Source: Nematostella vectensis (lineage: Eukaryota > Cnidaria > Anthozoa > Actiniaria > Edwardsiidae). Taken from it: a stretch of DNA of 64,000 nucleotides. Location: contig NC_064039.1 of assembly GCF_932526225.1 (NCBI RefSeq), positions 3,795,001 to 3,859,000 on the forward strand. The letters are read 5' to 3'. Made by a program: the position numbers and the translations under genes. Below, piece by piece: positions 48,101-61,290 of this stretch. How positions within the stretch are numbered: the first letter of the stretch is position 1; the number at the start of each line of letters is the position of its first letter. The notes under the pieces are model-generated. The model saw nothing but the letters and a program-made list of their open reading frames with translations, ran no database searches and was not told where the DNA came from.

Positions 48101-51100
48101 GTGAGTAACCGTCGTTTATTTCTCCATTACTACGCGAAGTACTATATTTCCATATTCAAGAAGATTGTTACTCGCTTCTTGCCACCGTATATTGATCTGT
48201 AGCTCCTTATGATGGAGTTCTAAACTTTATACGGTTCGAATAGCTCTTCGGTTTTTTTTAGGATATAGGAATTTAGTACAGGTATGTTGACAAGTCTGTT
48301 GTGTTTATTAGCATAAAGGCAAAACAAAACAGGTTGTAGGCGTGTAAAGCCAGCCGCTCAAGCTCTTCCCAACCGTTCCTTATATTTAGGAGCTCATAGA
48401 GGCAACATGCGGTAAAACATATAGAGCGTATTTGACGTTCAATACGATCGTTACATTTGATACAGATAGCTCGATTTGCTCCTATCTCTATTTTGAGCTC
48501 AATTTGTCAACAATGCATGCTGGTTATTCTGTCTGTTTGAGTTCTAAGCAAACATTTCACTTATAATTTTTTCGCCAGTTTTCGCTTTTCAAGCGTTTGG
48601 CGAATTAGAAGACGAGAAACGTATAACTCTTTCATGTCAAAGTTCTTGCTGTTGAATATTTTATCACGAGCCATGTTGACTGGCGATTTCACTTGTGACT
48701 GTGAAAACAAAAGCTGTTTGTTAAGTTAGTCAGAGCCCTGTTTGAAAAACACACGGGGATTTTTTTTCTTTTTTAATTCCGTCCTCTTCTGAAGTATAGG
48801 AATGTGGAAAGTGAAGAAGTCGTTAGAAGTAGTAAAGCTTAGAAGTCTAACAGCATTAACGGACGGGGATAAATTCAATTACATTTGTGTATTATTTCAC
48901 TAAAACCCCTAGATTCTGAAATATTTATGACTTGTGAGGCACCTTGAGTGGCAATGAAACATCCCGTTCCTTTAAGGAAACTATATTAACCCCACCGAAC
49001 ATATATATTTTATTTAATATTCAGCCATATCATAAACATGGTAACACTTTCGCTTTGCTGTTTTTGCCCTGGCGTACGTGATTTTACAGGGGAAAGTCAG
49101 TTAGGATTTTGAATGCTTAAATCGCTGATTATAAATTGGACTCTTTCGGCCCGGTTGTTGTTCACCTGCGGTTCAAACGACAAGACAGCAATCATCTATG
49201 GGTCTATTGTATTCATTTTCCTGTTCGTCACTTGATATGTCGGAGTATTGAAAAGTTGTTTTAGGGGGAATTTACGAAAAATCGAGTACCTTTAAACCGT
49301 CGAATAAATTATAAAAATGTAAATGAGTGGCCCCTTCACAGCGGGTTTGTACAATATAAACTAATGACGCGATGTATTTGGCCGATAAGAACCGACTGTT
49401 AGTGTTTGGCTAGCTCCCCGCGCTAGATGTGCCTTGTGAATAAATGACAAATTTTATCCTGAACTAAGGCATCATTCCTGTGGCAAATAGCGGTCACTTA
49501 ATTTAGCAAGACGACAGAAATAGACAACCATTATTAACAATCTAAAGCTTCGGATTAAAGCACGAATTTACATTTTGTTTATTAAGAAATGTAAAAATAC
49601 AATAATCGTATTGATTGTAATCTCTGTACCCGTAGAACGAAGGATCTGCTCTGCGCTTTCTACCAATTCACACGAAAAAAACATAGAGGTCTTACTTAGA
49701 TTTTTATTAACTTCGCTAAGCAACAGCTGTATAATTATGTGAATTATGCAAACAAGTCACACGTTGAAAATGTTATTTCGAATAATGTCCAAGTCATCAT
49801 AACTAGCATAAATGCGCGCACCATATTAACTATCTCGATGTTTTAATTTGCACTTATGTCTTGGCTAAATATCGCGGTTTCCGGTAATAAGTCGTCTATT
49901 GCATGACCCTTGCTTGTTTTTTCTGTTTCCTGTCCGGTCAGTTTTGTGTGAAAGGAATCATTTGGAACAGGGGTCGTGATGAAAAGAAAGTTTCTGTGGA
50001 GATTCCAACTCATGAAATGTTAATGGATTGAAATTCGTGTTTGCAACTGGCAGGTGGAGATTCCAGAATATAAAGAACCCGATTTAGTGGAATGGGGAAT
50101 CCTAAAAAAATTGGGAGGCATTTAAAATTTTTACATTGGCGCAACTTGTATATAAATAATAAAATCAGGGGTGATTACATGGTGGTTTGTAGGTGTGGTT
50201 GATTTTTTTTTGTTCTCTCTTGTTCGGTGGTAATGCGCAATGTTTTATGTGGTTCGTCCCAACCCAACGCTAAGCTCGCGTAAACCAACAGTTTTTAATC
50301 TGACCTCTATTGGCATTTCTAGGTTTTTAAACGAATACATTTGAAGTGCTGGTTTTGGCATTTCGAGTTCGGAATACAGGTTGACTTTGTTCGAGACAAA
50401 ATTGTCGTTTTGTTCAAGAAAGTTGAGTGTTTACTTGTATTAACTATTAGATCTATTGAAGCTTGCGGTAAACTACGAACCGTGATTTAACTTTGTATTT
50501 GTTGATTATGGTTGTTGTGGGGTTTATTAAGACAATGGTCCTCCCCTCGTACTAATTGAACCTTTTCTTAAGCAAAATGCTTTTTACCTAGACTAAAGTT
50601 TTCTGAAATACTCCTAAATATATATATGTATATTGTTTAAAAATATTTGGTACGAATAAGACGGAATCCTATAGCAGTACATGTTCTGTTATTTACCACG
50701 TGTAAAAGAAATAATAATCACCAACACAAGAATAGTACAACCAAATATTAAACTTTAGAGTACAGATGATATTATGTACTAGAGATATTGTTTATATTCG
50801 GCTCCTATTCAGAATATACTCGCAAAATGGATCGAAACGCAAAATGAAGTAAAACAAAGGGAACTTATTCATAATAAACCCTTTCAGAACATGGGTTGAA
50901 AAATATATTTCTCCGCAAAAATAAGTTTTTATTTAATTATTCACGACTTCAAATATCTTAATTGGTTCCCTTTGCTAAGGTTTACTTTTCCAACCCGTGA
51001 AAATCTAGCTATCGCATTAACAACTTTCATTTCAAATACGGCCATGTACATCACTGATCCAAAAGTTTTTTTTTTTTTTTTTATCGAAACGCTTGATTCT

Positions 51101-54100
51101 ATTACCCACATTGCTATTCACTGAAGAGCTGCTAATGGTGGATGATACACTTTCTTTCTCAGACTAGCTGAGAAAAAAAGTCAGGTCACTTTTCCAATCG
51201 AATTTTATTTTTTGTCGAATCATTACTTATTTGTGTGGAAGTCAAACCAAAGCTATTGTCCTAGAATTACTGTATACCATCTTCATTTCTTTCTTACGGA
51301 TAAGAATTTAGAAATTAGAACTATTTTATACCATCTTCATTCCTTTCTTAAGGATAAGAATTTAGAACTATTTTATATCTTCATCCTTACCGCCCTTCCT
51401 TGCGGATAGAAATTCACTTTCATTTATTTTTAAAATACGATGATAATATGCTCGGTTTTTATTTTTTAATAAGTTGTCAAAAGTCGCCTTAATCGAAAAA
51501 GATTGCGGAAACAAATGTAGTCGAAGTGCCTATGTTTATTGCACAACCAACAAACAGCCCTAAGGTTCAGCCCTAGGTATTTTTATTTTCTTTATTCGGA
51601 TCCTCCGATTTAACTCCTTAATTGAAGTTAAATGTTTTTATTTTAGATAAGAAACTTCTAATTTTTATTTGAGTCCCGGCCCCATGCCTACTTATTTTAA
51701 AACGTTTGTTCGTGACTTAAGTAAATTCTAAGCCTCCGTCAAGATTAATGCATTGTGAATGAAACTACGTCCTACAGGGTTTCTTAATCTGGAGTTGAAA
51801 GGACTTAAAGTAATCCATCTAGAGCAAGAAGTGTGGCACCACAGTAGGTAACCAAAATATACCAAAATCAACACGAAAGTATATTTTATCATCAAGAGCT
51901 TTTGTTAGTATGTTTACATATATTCTCTCATTTCCAAACTCTGCGATGATTCTTTCTCTGTAAAATACCAGTTTTAACTAAAGTAAGAATATTTGTGGAG
52001 GTGTTTTAGAAGAATGTTCCCTGGTATGTGTTTTGATAATAAGTTTTATTTGCTTGTTAGTAAGATCACTTGAGATTCGGTAAGCTTAGATGTATATCGT
52101 AAATTGGAAGATGAAGTGTCTGATAAAAAATAAATACTGCTTGTTTGCTTTGCTTTATTTCTAAAAATGCAAAACATCTTTTCCTTCACTTCGTTATCTT
52201 TCCGTGAGTCAAGGCCGCGGCGCACGAAGGATCGCGGTTGTATTAGCTTCAGCCTTATCTTGATGTATTTAATTTGCAGCAAACCATTTGCAAACATGTT
52301 TATAAAACCGTAATGTAAGTGAAAATTTTAGAGAATGGCTGTCTAATGTCACAATACACTAGATGCGACTAGATCAGTCCGGACAAAACCAGTTTGTCCA
52401 GTTACAAAACCACCATGAGTTCGTTTGTTGTAAGATCATCAGGGAACGAACTCCTTATTTGGGTTTGCTACCCATCTGATAAGCACCCTTTTGGGGAATA
52501 AAATTTAAATCTATTTTGGCGGTACTAATAAGCTTTTGATCTGATTAAAGTAAAAAATACGGTATTTTTGTGGTTGAAGGAAAATAGTCACATATTGCAG
52601 GCTGGGATCGCAGGCTGCGTGGTTGTTGTGAAAATGATTCAATTAAATAGTGTTTAAGGGTTTCGATTTATGAAAGCCATCATAATGAGTTTGTCAGGTA
52701 AAAATCCTAAGCATGAACTCGGATGATTTCGAAAACTACAGTGAGCCTATTTACTAACGGGAAAAGGTAAAACGTAAAAGCCTGAAAATAGTACGCCAGA
52801 CAAAACTCTCTTGGATAGACATTTTAATAAATAATATGTAGATTTAGGCATTTCCTAGAAGCGGAGATTGCATTATTATTTTTTAGAAAGTTTAGTTTGG
52901 ACAAATGCAGACCCTATCCATTTTGGAACATCCGAAGAGATCGAAAAAATACCAATCGCCAATCGAATCCAAATACTAATCAATAGACAACGAACTAGAC
53001 AATATTTCTTACTTCAGTCTTGACATTAATAATACATATTAGTACTATAATTTTTCGTTTATATTTCATCATTTATTAGCTTCGAACATTCCCAGCAGTA
53101 TCTGAAAGTCGCCGTCTTTTGGATCTGTGGTCTTTATTAAAGTTGAGGTTGCCGGCTTTAAGGGAACATCATGTGTAAAGTTAAAACAACAGGAATAGTA
53201 ATAAGCTTCCATTAAATCAGAGCAATAATCAAATAACTTTTTCTTTCCTCTAGCGTTTCCTCATTTTTTTACAAGCAAAGGCATATAGCTGCGGAATATT
53301 TTAAAAGTAGCGAGGAAGAAAATATTACTTCTTACGACACTTTTGCAGTAGACTGTTTTTTTGAGTATGAAAAAGAAACCAATAACAAAGCAAATGAGTT
53401 CTTTTTTCCAAATATAAAAATAACTTTGCCTCCGCCGAGACGCATTTTTATTCGCGCCAATCCAAATTCAACCTATCAAAGGCCATAGGGACACAGACGA
53501 GTCGAGTCTTACTCGTCAGTGTGTAGAAACGGACTGCTCCATGCGGAATCCCCTTGCAACAACGCAACATTTATCTCATTGTTTGACTGTTCTTCCTATG
53601 GTACTGTGCTTGCTAAAATTAAAAAAAAAAACACACACAAGATGAAAACAATGAACTGTTATTTCGGAATTCTTTCATGGATTTGACGTATGTTACGGGA
53701 AAATCATCGTAAAAGTAGTCTTTTGGAAAGCTATTGACACAAATATTTTCAAATAGACAGACTATAAAGAAAATATCGTCGAATTTATCAGAGATTACAG
53801 TAAATTCAGGTAAACCTCCGCGAGATTATGAATATAAAGAGTTTTGTCCAGCGTAGTATCATGTCCTTGACAGCAATTTGCGAAGACTCGCAACGCTAAA
53901 ACTATTTTTGTCATCTCTGATAGTCTCGGACAGCCTTTAACACTGTGATTCTAGCTTTAAAAATATTGGATTTATATAGATGGCGAGCCCGTTTAATGCT
54001 AATATTTTGTAATCGCTCTTTGCAGGCGTATTGACGATCGCGTTGCCGGTGCCTGTCATCGTGTCTAACTTCGAAAACTTCTACAACAAGGAGATCAACA

Positions 54101-54270
54101 GACGCAAAGAGGAACAACTGCGGAAAGAGGAAGAGGCGCGCCGACAACAGGAAAAAGAAAGACGAGAAGCCAAGGAGAACGAGTTGTCCCCGAAGCCACG
54201 AGGAATTCTGGTCTGTGGAGTCAATGGATGTGACGAACCCGCCACGCCCGTGGCACACACTACTGTTTGA
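46930..54270 (+). CDS. Shaker-family (Kv1-type) voltage-gated potassium channel, two exons
   Basis: The coding sequence joins 46930-48100 and 54026-54270, giving 471 residues. Kv1 subunits assemble as tetramers in the plasma membrane and open on depolarisation. In order: T1 tetramerisation domain at 47-145 (VINVSGKRFETYEETLARFP), S1 at 177-197, an N-linked site NAT at 211 in the S1-S2 loop, S2 at 228-248, S3 at 254-275, S4 at 284-306 with arginines every third residue ([20 protein letters not shown]), S5 at 319-343, filter TTVGYGD at 366-372, and S6 with the PVPV gate at 398-401. The tail is a charged helix (RRKEEQLRKEEEARRQQ) and ends HTTV, a class I PDZ ligand. An in-frame TGA at 46855 excludes a longer single-exon start. 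The ATG at 47020 has a better context (CCATGG) and would drop 30 residues. The intron (5925 bp) splits Gly391 in phase 1, just before S6 VLTIALPVP. Confidence 0.93.
48101..54025 (+). other. Shaker channel intron
   Basis: This is an AT-rich intron of 5925 bp. I see no gene in it. A poly-T tract (51065-51082) and imperfect direct copies around 51268-51388 (TATACCATCTTCATT, then TTTCTTA(C/A)GGATAAGAATTTAGAA) are the only evident repeats. Confidence 0.6.
54026..54270 (+). CDS. Shaker channel exon 2
   Basis: This exon encodes the end of S6 ([20 protein letters not shown]) and the cytosolic tail to TGA at 54268-54270. The acceptor is CGCTCTTTGCAG. The tail is an uninterrupted charged helix and ends in VAHTTV. 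The match of [15 protein letters not shown] to the Kv1 S6 fixes the junction. Confidence 0.92.
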
Positions 54271-56519
54271 AACAAGCCAATCACAGCATTAAGAACACGT
54301 GCGATCGTATCGTAGGCTGTGAATAGCTCGCCAATATTTGAAATTCAAGTTTTCGCTCTGAAAACTGGGAGCTCACTTTTTTATTGCGGGAGAGAAGATG
54401 GCGCGCGCATGACACCCATCTGGGTAAGCGGACCTGGAGGCTGCATATTAGGGGAGAGAGATAAGCAGTTATCTCCGTTCTGGCGCTCACAGGAGTGAGT
54501 CCATGTCATTTTCTTGAACGAGATATTTCTATCTCTAACACGGCATGGATAAAGGGGAAATTATGCATCCCGGCATGCGTCCTTAGATAAGAGTTCGTCT
54601 TTGTCCTGGCGTGTGGTTTGGAATGGATGCAAGGGTCCTTTTGACAATATTTTTTATTACGATTTTCACGCGATGGCCTTCGGGCGTCGTATTTATTAGG
54701 CACTGCAAAATTGCCAGGTACTCAACAACGAGAATAATTTTATAGCAGTATTTTAAAATTTCCTGAATGCGTGAAATAGACGAACGGACTCTTGAACTCG
54801 TGTGCAAATGCATGTGCAAACATGAAATCGTGGACACGTGATCATACATGTGCAAACGTGCGTGTTTTGCAGAATGATGCGTACAGTAAGAATATTAAAG
54901 TAGAAGGGACCTGGGTGCAAACAAGCTTGACGAGGAGCTCGAAGTACAGACCAGTTGCAGATTTGCGACCATACTTCCCCCGAAAACCCAAAAAAACTGC
55001 CAGAGGTCATCTATTAACACTCTATGATCCATAGTCCGCATCGTATATGTAGGCTTAAGGCTCAATAGTAAGATATAAGTACAGGAGTACGACTGCGTAG
55101 GAATCACTAAGTGCTGAACGATATAGCGGTCAGTTACAGACACCGGACGCCACAAGTCTGTCGTACGGCTGGGCGTAGAACAATGTATAAACGAACCAAG
55201 AAAAAGCATCGTCAAAATGCAACTTTGCACTCATTTTTTAATATCTAGATCAGGTCGAGAATCCCTTGTATTTGACATTTTGCTACAAAGAATTTCACCA
55301 TTAATATCTTAACTTGAATTTAGCAAGGGAACTGCCTATTCCTCTTGTTTGCTTCTAATTCGGAGGTGCAAATACCTCCAGTTCTATAACAGCAGCAAAC
55401 TTGTGGAAACAGGTGTGTCCTAGCATAAATACACGCCTATTGTGGTTATCGCACCACTGTATAATACGGAGCAAGATCTGGGTAGTCGTCTCCGACATAA
55501 GCACCGTTTAGCTTGACCTCGAAGATCCAGTGCTTTCTTTCTAGGCTGCGCAAATATCACGCCCGAAAGAGCTCTAGGGACCTGTAGAGAGCGACCGCAA
55601 AGACCGCTGGGTCTCCGAGCATGCGCTAAGCTAAGCATGAGCAGTAAGCTCTTAGAAACCCAAAAGAAGGGGATCGTTTTTTATTGCAAAAAAATTCAAG
55701 TATCAGTACTACATGCTTGGAAATTTTCAGAGCATGAGTACTTGCTTTTGACAGTCACTTAGACGACAGGTTCGTCTGAAGGCGTGTCAGCGGCTTTTTC
55801 TTATAAAACCTGCTCTTTAAAGAGATTTTCACATGCGTCAAGATAGCAGTTGTCTTTTCTGCACAAACATCGATGATCTTTAATATTTTACTACATTTTT
55901 TAGAATTTTAAACAATTAGAAAGGGGGCTTTGAATTGGTAGGGAAATATTCATTGAAAGTGCACCACGTACGTGCATTCCGTCTTTTTCAATCTTTCTTC
56001 TTATATACACTACTAACAACCAATGGAACTGAAGGATTAATACAACAAATAATAATTGCTGACGCCGAGAAAAAAACACTTGTTTCTTTTACAGTTGTGA
56101 TATCGGTGTGAGTAATTGAGTAGTATCAATCCTGTCAGATCTGCCGGGTAATTATTATTCTTAATATCCTTTATTCTCACTCTTTTTTTTTTAATTGCTA
56201 ACATGAAATCCCACATAATAATTATAAAAAAATAACTTTAATCAACCTTCACTTTAATAAAAACTGACTAACCATGTAATGCTTTTTTTAAAATTAACTT
56301 ATTCATTTTATCAATTTGTGGATTATTTGTATTTCCCCAAATGTACCCCCTTTCGTTATTTTTTTTTATTTAGAATAAGCCAGTAAAATGCAAACATGAT
56401 ACTGGTATGTTTTATACCGAGCTTCGATACTTTTCCAACTTATGACTTAGCGTCATTTTATTCAGTACTCTGCTCGGGGGATGAACAACTTGCCACAATA
56501 AAATTAATGAAAAAGTCAC
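54271..56519. other. 3' flank of the Shaker gene, no gene recognised
   Basis: Open frames up to about 110 codons overlap on both strands and show no family features. The region probably includes the Shaker 3' UTR. Nothing else can be supported. Confidence 0.45.
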
Positions 56520-57570
56520 CTTCGTTGTTTCAAAAATCACACACACTAAAGCCCCGTGCAAACTGCGCCAGCATTGCTAGCGAGACGTTGGCCCAGCAAT
56601 GTTGGCGCAGTTTGAACACCGTGTTGGAAGGTGCTCGTGCTGGAGAGCCCCTAATGGCAATGTCATTTCCTGAGAAACCATGGACTCGTCTAGGCACTGA
56701 CCTGTTCGAGCTAGACCGGAAGACATACATAATTGTAGTCGACTATACAAGCCGGTGGTTTGAGGTGAAAGAGCTCCAAAGCATATCAACGTCTGCAGTT
56801 ATCAAAGTCCTACAGGAACTCTTTGCTACACACGGCATCCCTCAAGTCGTCCCCAATATGCAAGCCATGAGTTCAGTGCCTTTGCCAGAGAACGGGGTTT
56901 CAACCACGCAACCTCTTCGCCAAATTACACCCAGGCTAACGGTGAGGTTGAGCGACCGGTCCAAACAGCCAAGAACATCCTGAAAAAGAATGCAGACCCA
57001 CACCTCGGCTTACTTGCCTAACGATCAGCTCCTCTAAGGAATGGCTTGACACCTAGTGAAATTCTGATAAACCGGAAGCTCAGGACCAGACTGCCAGCGC
57101 CTCCAGAAGCAATGCAACCCACAGAGATCGACAAAGAAAAGATGAAAGCTAAAGAAGAGGCATACAGGGAGGCCTACACAAGAAGCTACAACTTGCGGCA
57201 CCAGGTTATATCACTCCCAGCCCTGGAGGAAGGAGATAAAGTCTACGTCAGAGACCAAGGTAGATTTGGAGAAGTACAAGAGAGGCTAAGCAATCCCAGA
57301 TTCTACCAGGTATCACACATGCAGGATCCAGTGTCCGCCGAAACAGACGCCATCTTATCCACCTAGGAGAGAAGACCGTCGAGGCTATCAAGAACTTGGC
57401 CAACGACCCACTACCAGCCGCCAATTGCGGAGATCCAGTTCCATCGCAGAAACACCAAGTCCACGCCCCTTATCCAGTTGCTACATCCCCCAATCCAGGC
57501 GTTACACCAGTTCGTAAGTCAGGCAGACTGGTAAGATCGAACCAGCGGCCAGACATGGTTTATTATTAGA
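56520..57570 (+). pseudogene. decayed Ty3/Gypsy-like LTR retrotransposon, integrase end of pol
   Basis: The plus strand reads as a broken retroelement integrase. The first catalytic Asp lies in GTDLFEL (Asp codon at 56699-56701), followed by VVDYTSRW typical of the family. The stretch that should hold the second Asp is deleted and frameshifted around 56853-56865. The Glu region (NGEVER, 56938-56955) is in another frame. A stop follows at about 57019, and a further open stretch at 57046-57366 corresponds to the C-terminal integrase region (TPSEILINRKLRT). The copy is dead. Only the 3' end of pol is present; no gag or reverse transcriptase was seen upstream. Confidence 0.72.
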
Positions 57571-57667
57571 GAAGGTAGATTAGAAAGTGAAAGAACAATT
57601 TTGTTACTATTTGTTTGTTATTAAGTTTACTGTTGAACCACCCTAGTATAAACTTGAAGGGAGGTGT

Positions 57668-57731
57668 TTGTAAGATGTCCTGTGACCTCATGGGCTTGGG
57701 TTAGATGAATAAAGGAGACTCGCACTTACAA
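57668..57731 (+). mobile_element. possible short 3' LTR of the Gypsy-like relic
   Basis: After the integrase relic comes a purine-rich tract (GAAGGGAGG at 57657-57665), then a segment starting TGTAAGATGTCC and ending CACTTACA, with AATAAA at 57707-57712. A polypurine tract followed by a TG...CA segment with a polyadenylation signal is what a 3' LTR looks like. No matching 5' LTR is present to confirm it. Confidence 0.35.
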
Positions 57732-58119
57732 CAGAGGGAGCTGGAGAATATTGGAAAAATTATGATTGAGTTCAAACTTTTGGCCAGCCCTTCGCCAGCA
57801 CTCCTTTGTCTCGTGGTCATTCGAGCATATCACAGCTTTGTTGGCGCAGTTTACACACGAACCCAGCATTGCATCGTTTCCATAAAAAAATAGCTCGCGT
57901 TCGAAAAATGCTGTCATTTCAAAAGGAATAAACGTTACCGAATCTATAATGTAAAAAAAAAACATCGCAAATTTTTGGTCTTGAAACCGATATGCGACTG
58001 ATGTATCATGCAGAACACAATCCCACGTGCTACTTTCTAATTATCAGATTAAATTCATTGTTTTTTTTATCGTTCTCTTATCACTCGTAGTCGAAAAAGA
58101 CGTCCGCTACAATCGTAAT

Positions 58120-59145
58120 TCCATTTCCCGCGTGACACGGGAACGGTGATTGATCACCCGCGTGTCACGAGAATGGTGTTGCCCGCGTTACACGGGAACG
58201 ATGCGTGATCACCCGCGTAAAACGGGAACGGTGCGTGAGCACCCGCGTGACACGGGAACTGCGTCCATCATCTGCGTAACACGAAAGGATGGTGCACCAT
58301 CGCCCGCGTGACGCGGGAAGGTGCGTGAGCACCTGCATGACACGGGAACGGTGCTTCCGTCACCCACGTAAAAAAAAACGGTGCGTCCATCACCCGTGTA
58401 ACACTGGAACGGTGCGTGCATCACCCACGTAAAACGGGAATGGTGCGTGAGCACCCGCTTAACACGGGAACGGTGCGTCCATCATCTGCGTAACACGGAA
58501 GAATGATGCAACTATCGCCCGCATGACGCAGAAACGGTGCGTGAGCATCTGCGTGACACGGGAACGGTGCGTCCATCACACACGTAAAACAGAAACGGTG
58601 GGTCCATCACCAGTGTAACACTGGAACGGTGCGTCTATCACCCGCGTAATACGAGAACGGTGCGTAACATGGAAATGGTGCGTCCATCGACACGCATGAC
58701 ACCGGAACCCGCGTGACACGTGCCCATCATCACCCACATTACACAGGCACTGTACGTCCATCAACGTGTGACACGGGAAGAATGCGTGATCACCCTCCTA
58801 ACACGGGAACGGTGCATCCATTTCCCGCGGGAACTGTGCGTCCATAACCCGCATAACACGGGAAATGCGTCGATCATCCGCGTTACATGGGAGCGGTGCG
58901 TCCATTACCCGCGTAACACGGGAACGGTGCATGCATCTTTCGCGTGACACGGGAACGGTACGTGCATCTTCCGCGTGACACGGGAACGGTGCGTGTATTC
59001 CCTGCGTGACACGGGAACTGCGTCCATAACCCTCGTTACACCGAAACGGTGCATCCATTACCCGTGTAACACTGGAACGGTGCGTCTATCACCCGCGTAA
59101 CACGGGAAAGATGCGTGCATCACCCGCGTGACACGGGAACTTCGT
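58120..59145. repeat. 31-bp GC-rich tandem repeat, about 33 units
   Basis: The unit is approximately CACCCGCGTGACACGGGAAC followed by GGTGCGTCCAT. It is degenerate, with many C/T and G/A changes at CpG sites. CCCG(C/T)GT and ACACGGG within each unit form a small hairpin. Short ORFs across it on both strands are artefacts. Confidence 0.9.
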
Positions 59146-59591
59146 CCACTACATTTTTTACAAAGCAGTATGACCAACAATGATAATGATATAGATAACA
59201 AGAAGAAGAAGAAGTTTATTGCCCATTATCATAGTCTAGGACGAAATTACATTGGTGGTCAGCAAAAATTTAGGAAGTTATACATATTTGTAAGTGACAA
59301 ATTGGGCAAGACGTTCAGTTCTAAGAATCGGACATTCACACCTAGTTGAGCCCGAGCGTAGCCCATAGCTCAACTGTTATAGTTTTTTTTATTGATGAGT
59401 GTATTTTGTTTCTCGATTTGGAAACATGGAAACGAAAAATTCCACCCATTTCTATTTTTAGATTTCAACCTTACTCTTGGCTTTAAATGAAATGGATTCT
59501 TTAGCTGTGCGGCTGACTTTACTTGCGATTATAAATACGGACAGTACCACACAGTTTGCAATTTTTAGTATAAGTCAGTGTGTAAGCACTG

Positions 59592-59729
59592 ATCCTCGGG
59601 AACCTAGGGCGTCGAGGTCACTGGGGCGAGAACGTGGTAGGAACAAGGCCGGCGGAGGGGGAGGGGGGAAGGGGCGGGAGAGAAGGGGTTACCGCGCCTG
59701 TGAACTCGACGCCCTGGGTGCCCGAGGAT
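59592..59729. repeat. 30-bp inverted repeat around a G-rich loop (MITE-like)
   Basis: The left arm 59592-59621 (ATCCTCGGGAACCTAGGGCG...) and the reverse complement of 59700-59729 (ATCCTCGGGCACCCAGGGCG...) match at all but about three of 30 positions. The 78-bp loop is rich in GGGGAGGGGGG-type runs. A small fold-back element is the simplest explanation. Confidence 0.7.
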
Positions 59730-59797
59730 TGTAGGCACTGTCACTGAAGCTGGTACCACAGGCCAGCGTCCCCAGCGGTTCTTCCACACATACAGGT

Positions 59798-61163
59798 TTA
59801 AACATGAGAGACGAGCTTATCGGAAAAGAAGAGGGATTCACAGGGCCTAGATAAAGAGCCGGCTTTATTTTTACACCTCTGAACAAATCCCAAGGCTTGT
59901 ATTATAGCCAACTTCCCCAATTCAAGCTTGCGCTCATTTTTTATCTTGGCAATTAGTGTTTTTCGCCAGCCGGGGCAGTTCCACCGTAGAAACACTAGCT
60001 TCGATTTCTCTGTCGACATCCACCTTCTCGTTATTTCCTGCTCGGTTGGATACCTTGAGCTTGAGATGATAGAGCAGAAGATGTTATTGATCATGTTCTG
60101 TTCGGTCATTTTAAAAGTGTAGCGTACGGCGCGTCTTGTTCCCATGGCGTGGTACTGGTGGTGTCCACAGGTTGGGGGGCACACGTTGTTATCGGCCTTC
60201 TGGTTTGATGTAGACGGGGTGAAAGATGGGAAAGGAGGCCCAGCCACCTCAGTTTCTTGGTTGGGAGATATCTTTCTGATTATTGCTGCACTGGCGGAAG
60301 CTGACATCTTCGATCGTTCTGCGCAGATGTAGTAGCTTTGCTGTGTTGTCATGCGGTGCTTAGCCAGCATGGCGAGCTCCTCCATTCTCTTGGTATCTTC
60401 TCCAGACCGGTGAAAGTTTGTTGTCCACATCTTCCTGGACTTGCTTCTGTCCAAACTTGTCAATGGCAGGGTTGTCATACTCCTTCTGGAAACCTACCAG
60501 GGTAACGCCGGAGATGAGGGAAGCAAAACGTCACCAAGCAGATAATGAGGTAATTTCGCATGTCTAATACCTCCTGTGTTGTCACTGGGCTCTTGCTCGT
60601 CTTTTCGCAGTATTTCTTTAGCGCCAGGTCAAGGGGGCGCCAGACTTCTTCTCAGCCTGCCCACAAGCACCTCCAGCCCTGGTGGGCCTGGAAGCGCTTG
60701 AGGGCAACCCGCTCAGACCTGGAAGGGCGCACTCAGCACTTTGCAGAAGAAAGTTTAGAAACCTTACCAGTGTGTCACAGTAGCCTTTCAGCGTCGTTGC
60801 CTTCAGATGGTTTGGGCCCTTACCTCAACTCACCAGGAAGAACCTGTCCCACACTTTGTTTACATCCCGGAAGGCATCTAACAGGTAGCTGCCCGACGGC
60901 GCCACAGCCTCAGCAATAGCGCGAACTTTTGCGATCATCTCCCTCGCCATGGCTTCTTTGAGGTTGCCGCAATGGGGGCGCTGCAAGAACAGCGTGAACT
61001 CATCAAGGGCAAACCAGATCAGCCGCTGTTCAGCTTCGGCATCAATCGACTGGTGAGTAAAAAAAGAATAGTGAGGTAAAAAAACGTCAACAGATGTAGT
61101 GGTCATAAGGGTGACACTAACCTCGTCTGAGGACGAGACGTACTTGTAAGTCAAAGTCGTCAT
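59798..61163 (-). pseudogene. decayed minus-strand coding relic, possibly recombinase-like mobile element
   Basis: Two open stretches lie on the minus strand. 60825-61163 reads like an exon (FALDEFTLFLQRPHCG, then SYLLDAFRDVNKVWDRFFL) ending at a GTGAGT donor. Next to it, about 60795 down to 60725, a frame contains HLKATTLKGYCDTLVRFLNF, which resembles the arm-binding helix region of tyrosine recombinases. Further on, 59798-60478 is open for 226 codons, but in between the reading frame is broken by several stops and shifts. I infer a dead copy of a mobile-element gene of recombinase type. The assignment rests on pattern memory alone. Confidence 0.35.
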
Positions 61164-61290
61164 CGCTCGTGAAGTCCTGGTCGGACTTTGAAAGTCGTTA
61201 TCAAGATTTTCTTTCGATCTTTTACTTTGATGATATTAGTTTATTTGCTATTTTAAAAGTAGTAAAAAAATTGTGTGAACAAAGTATTCG

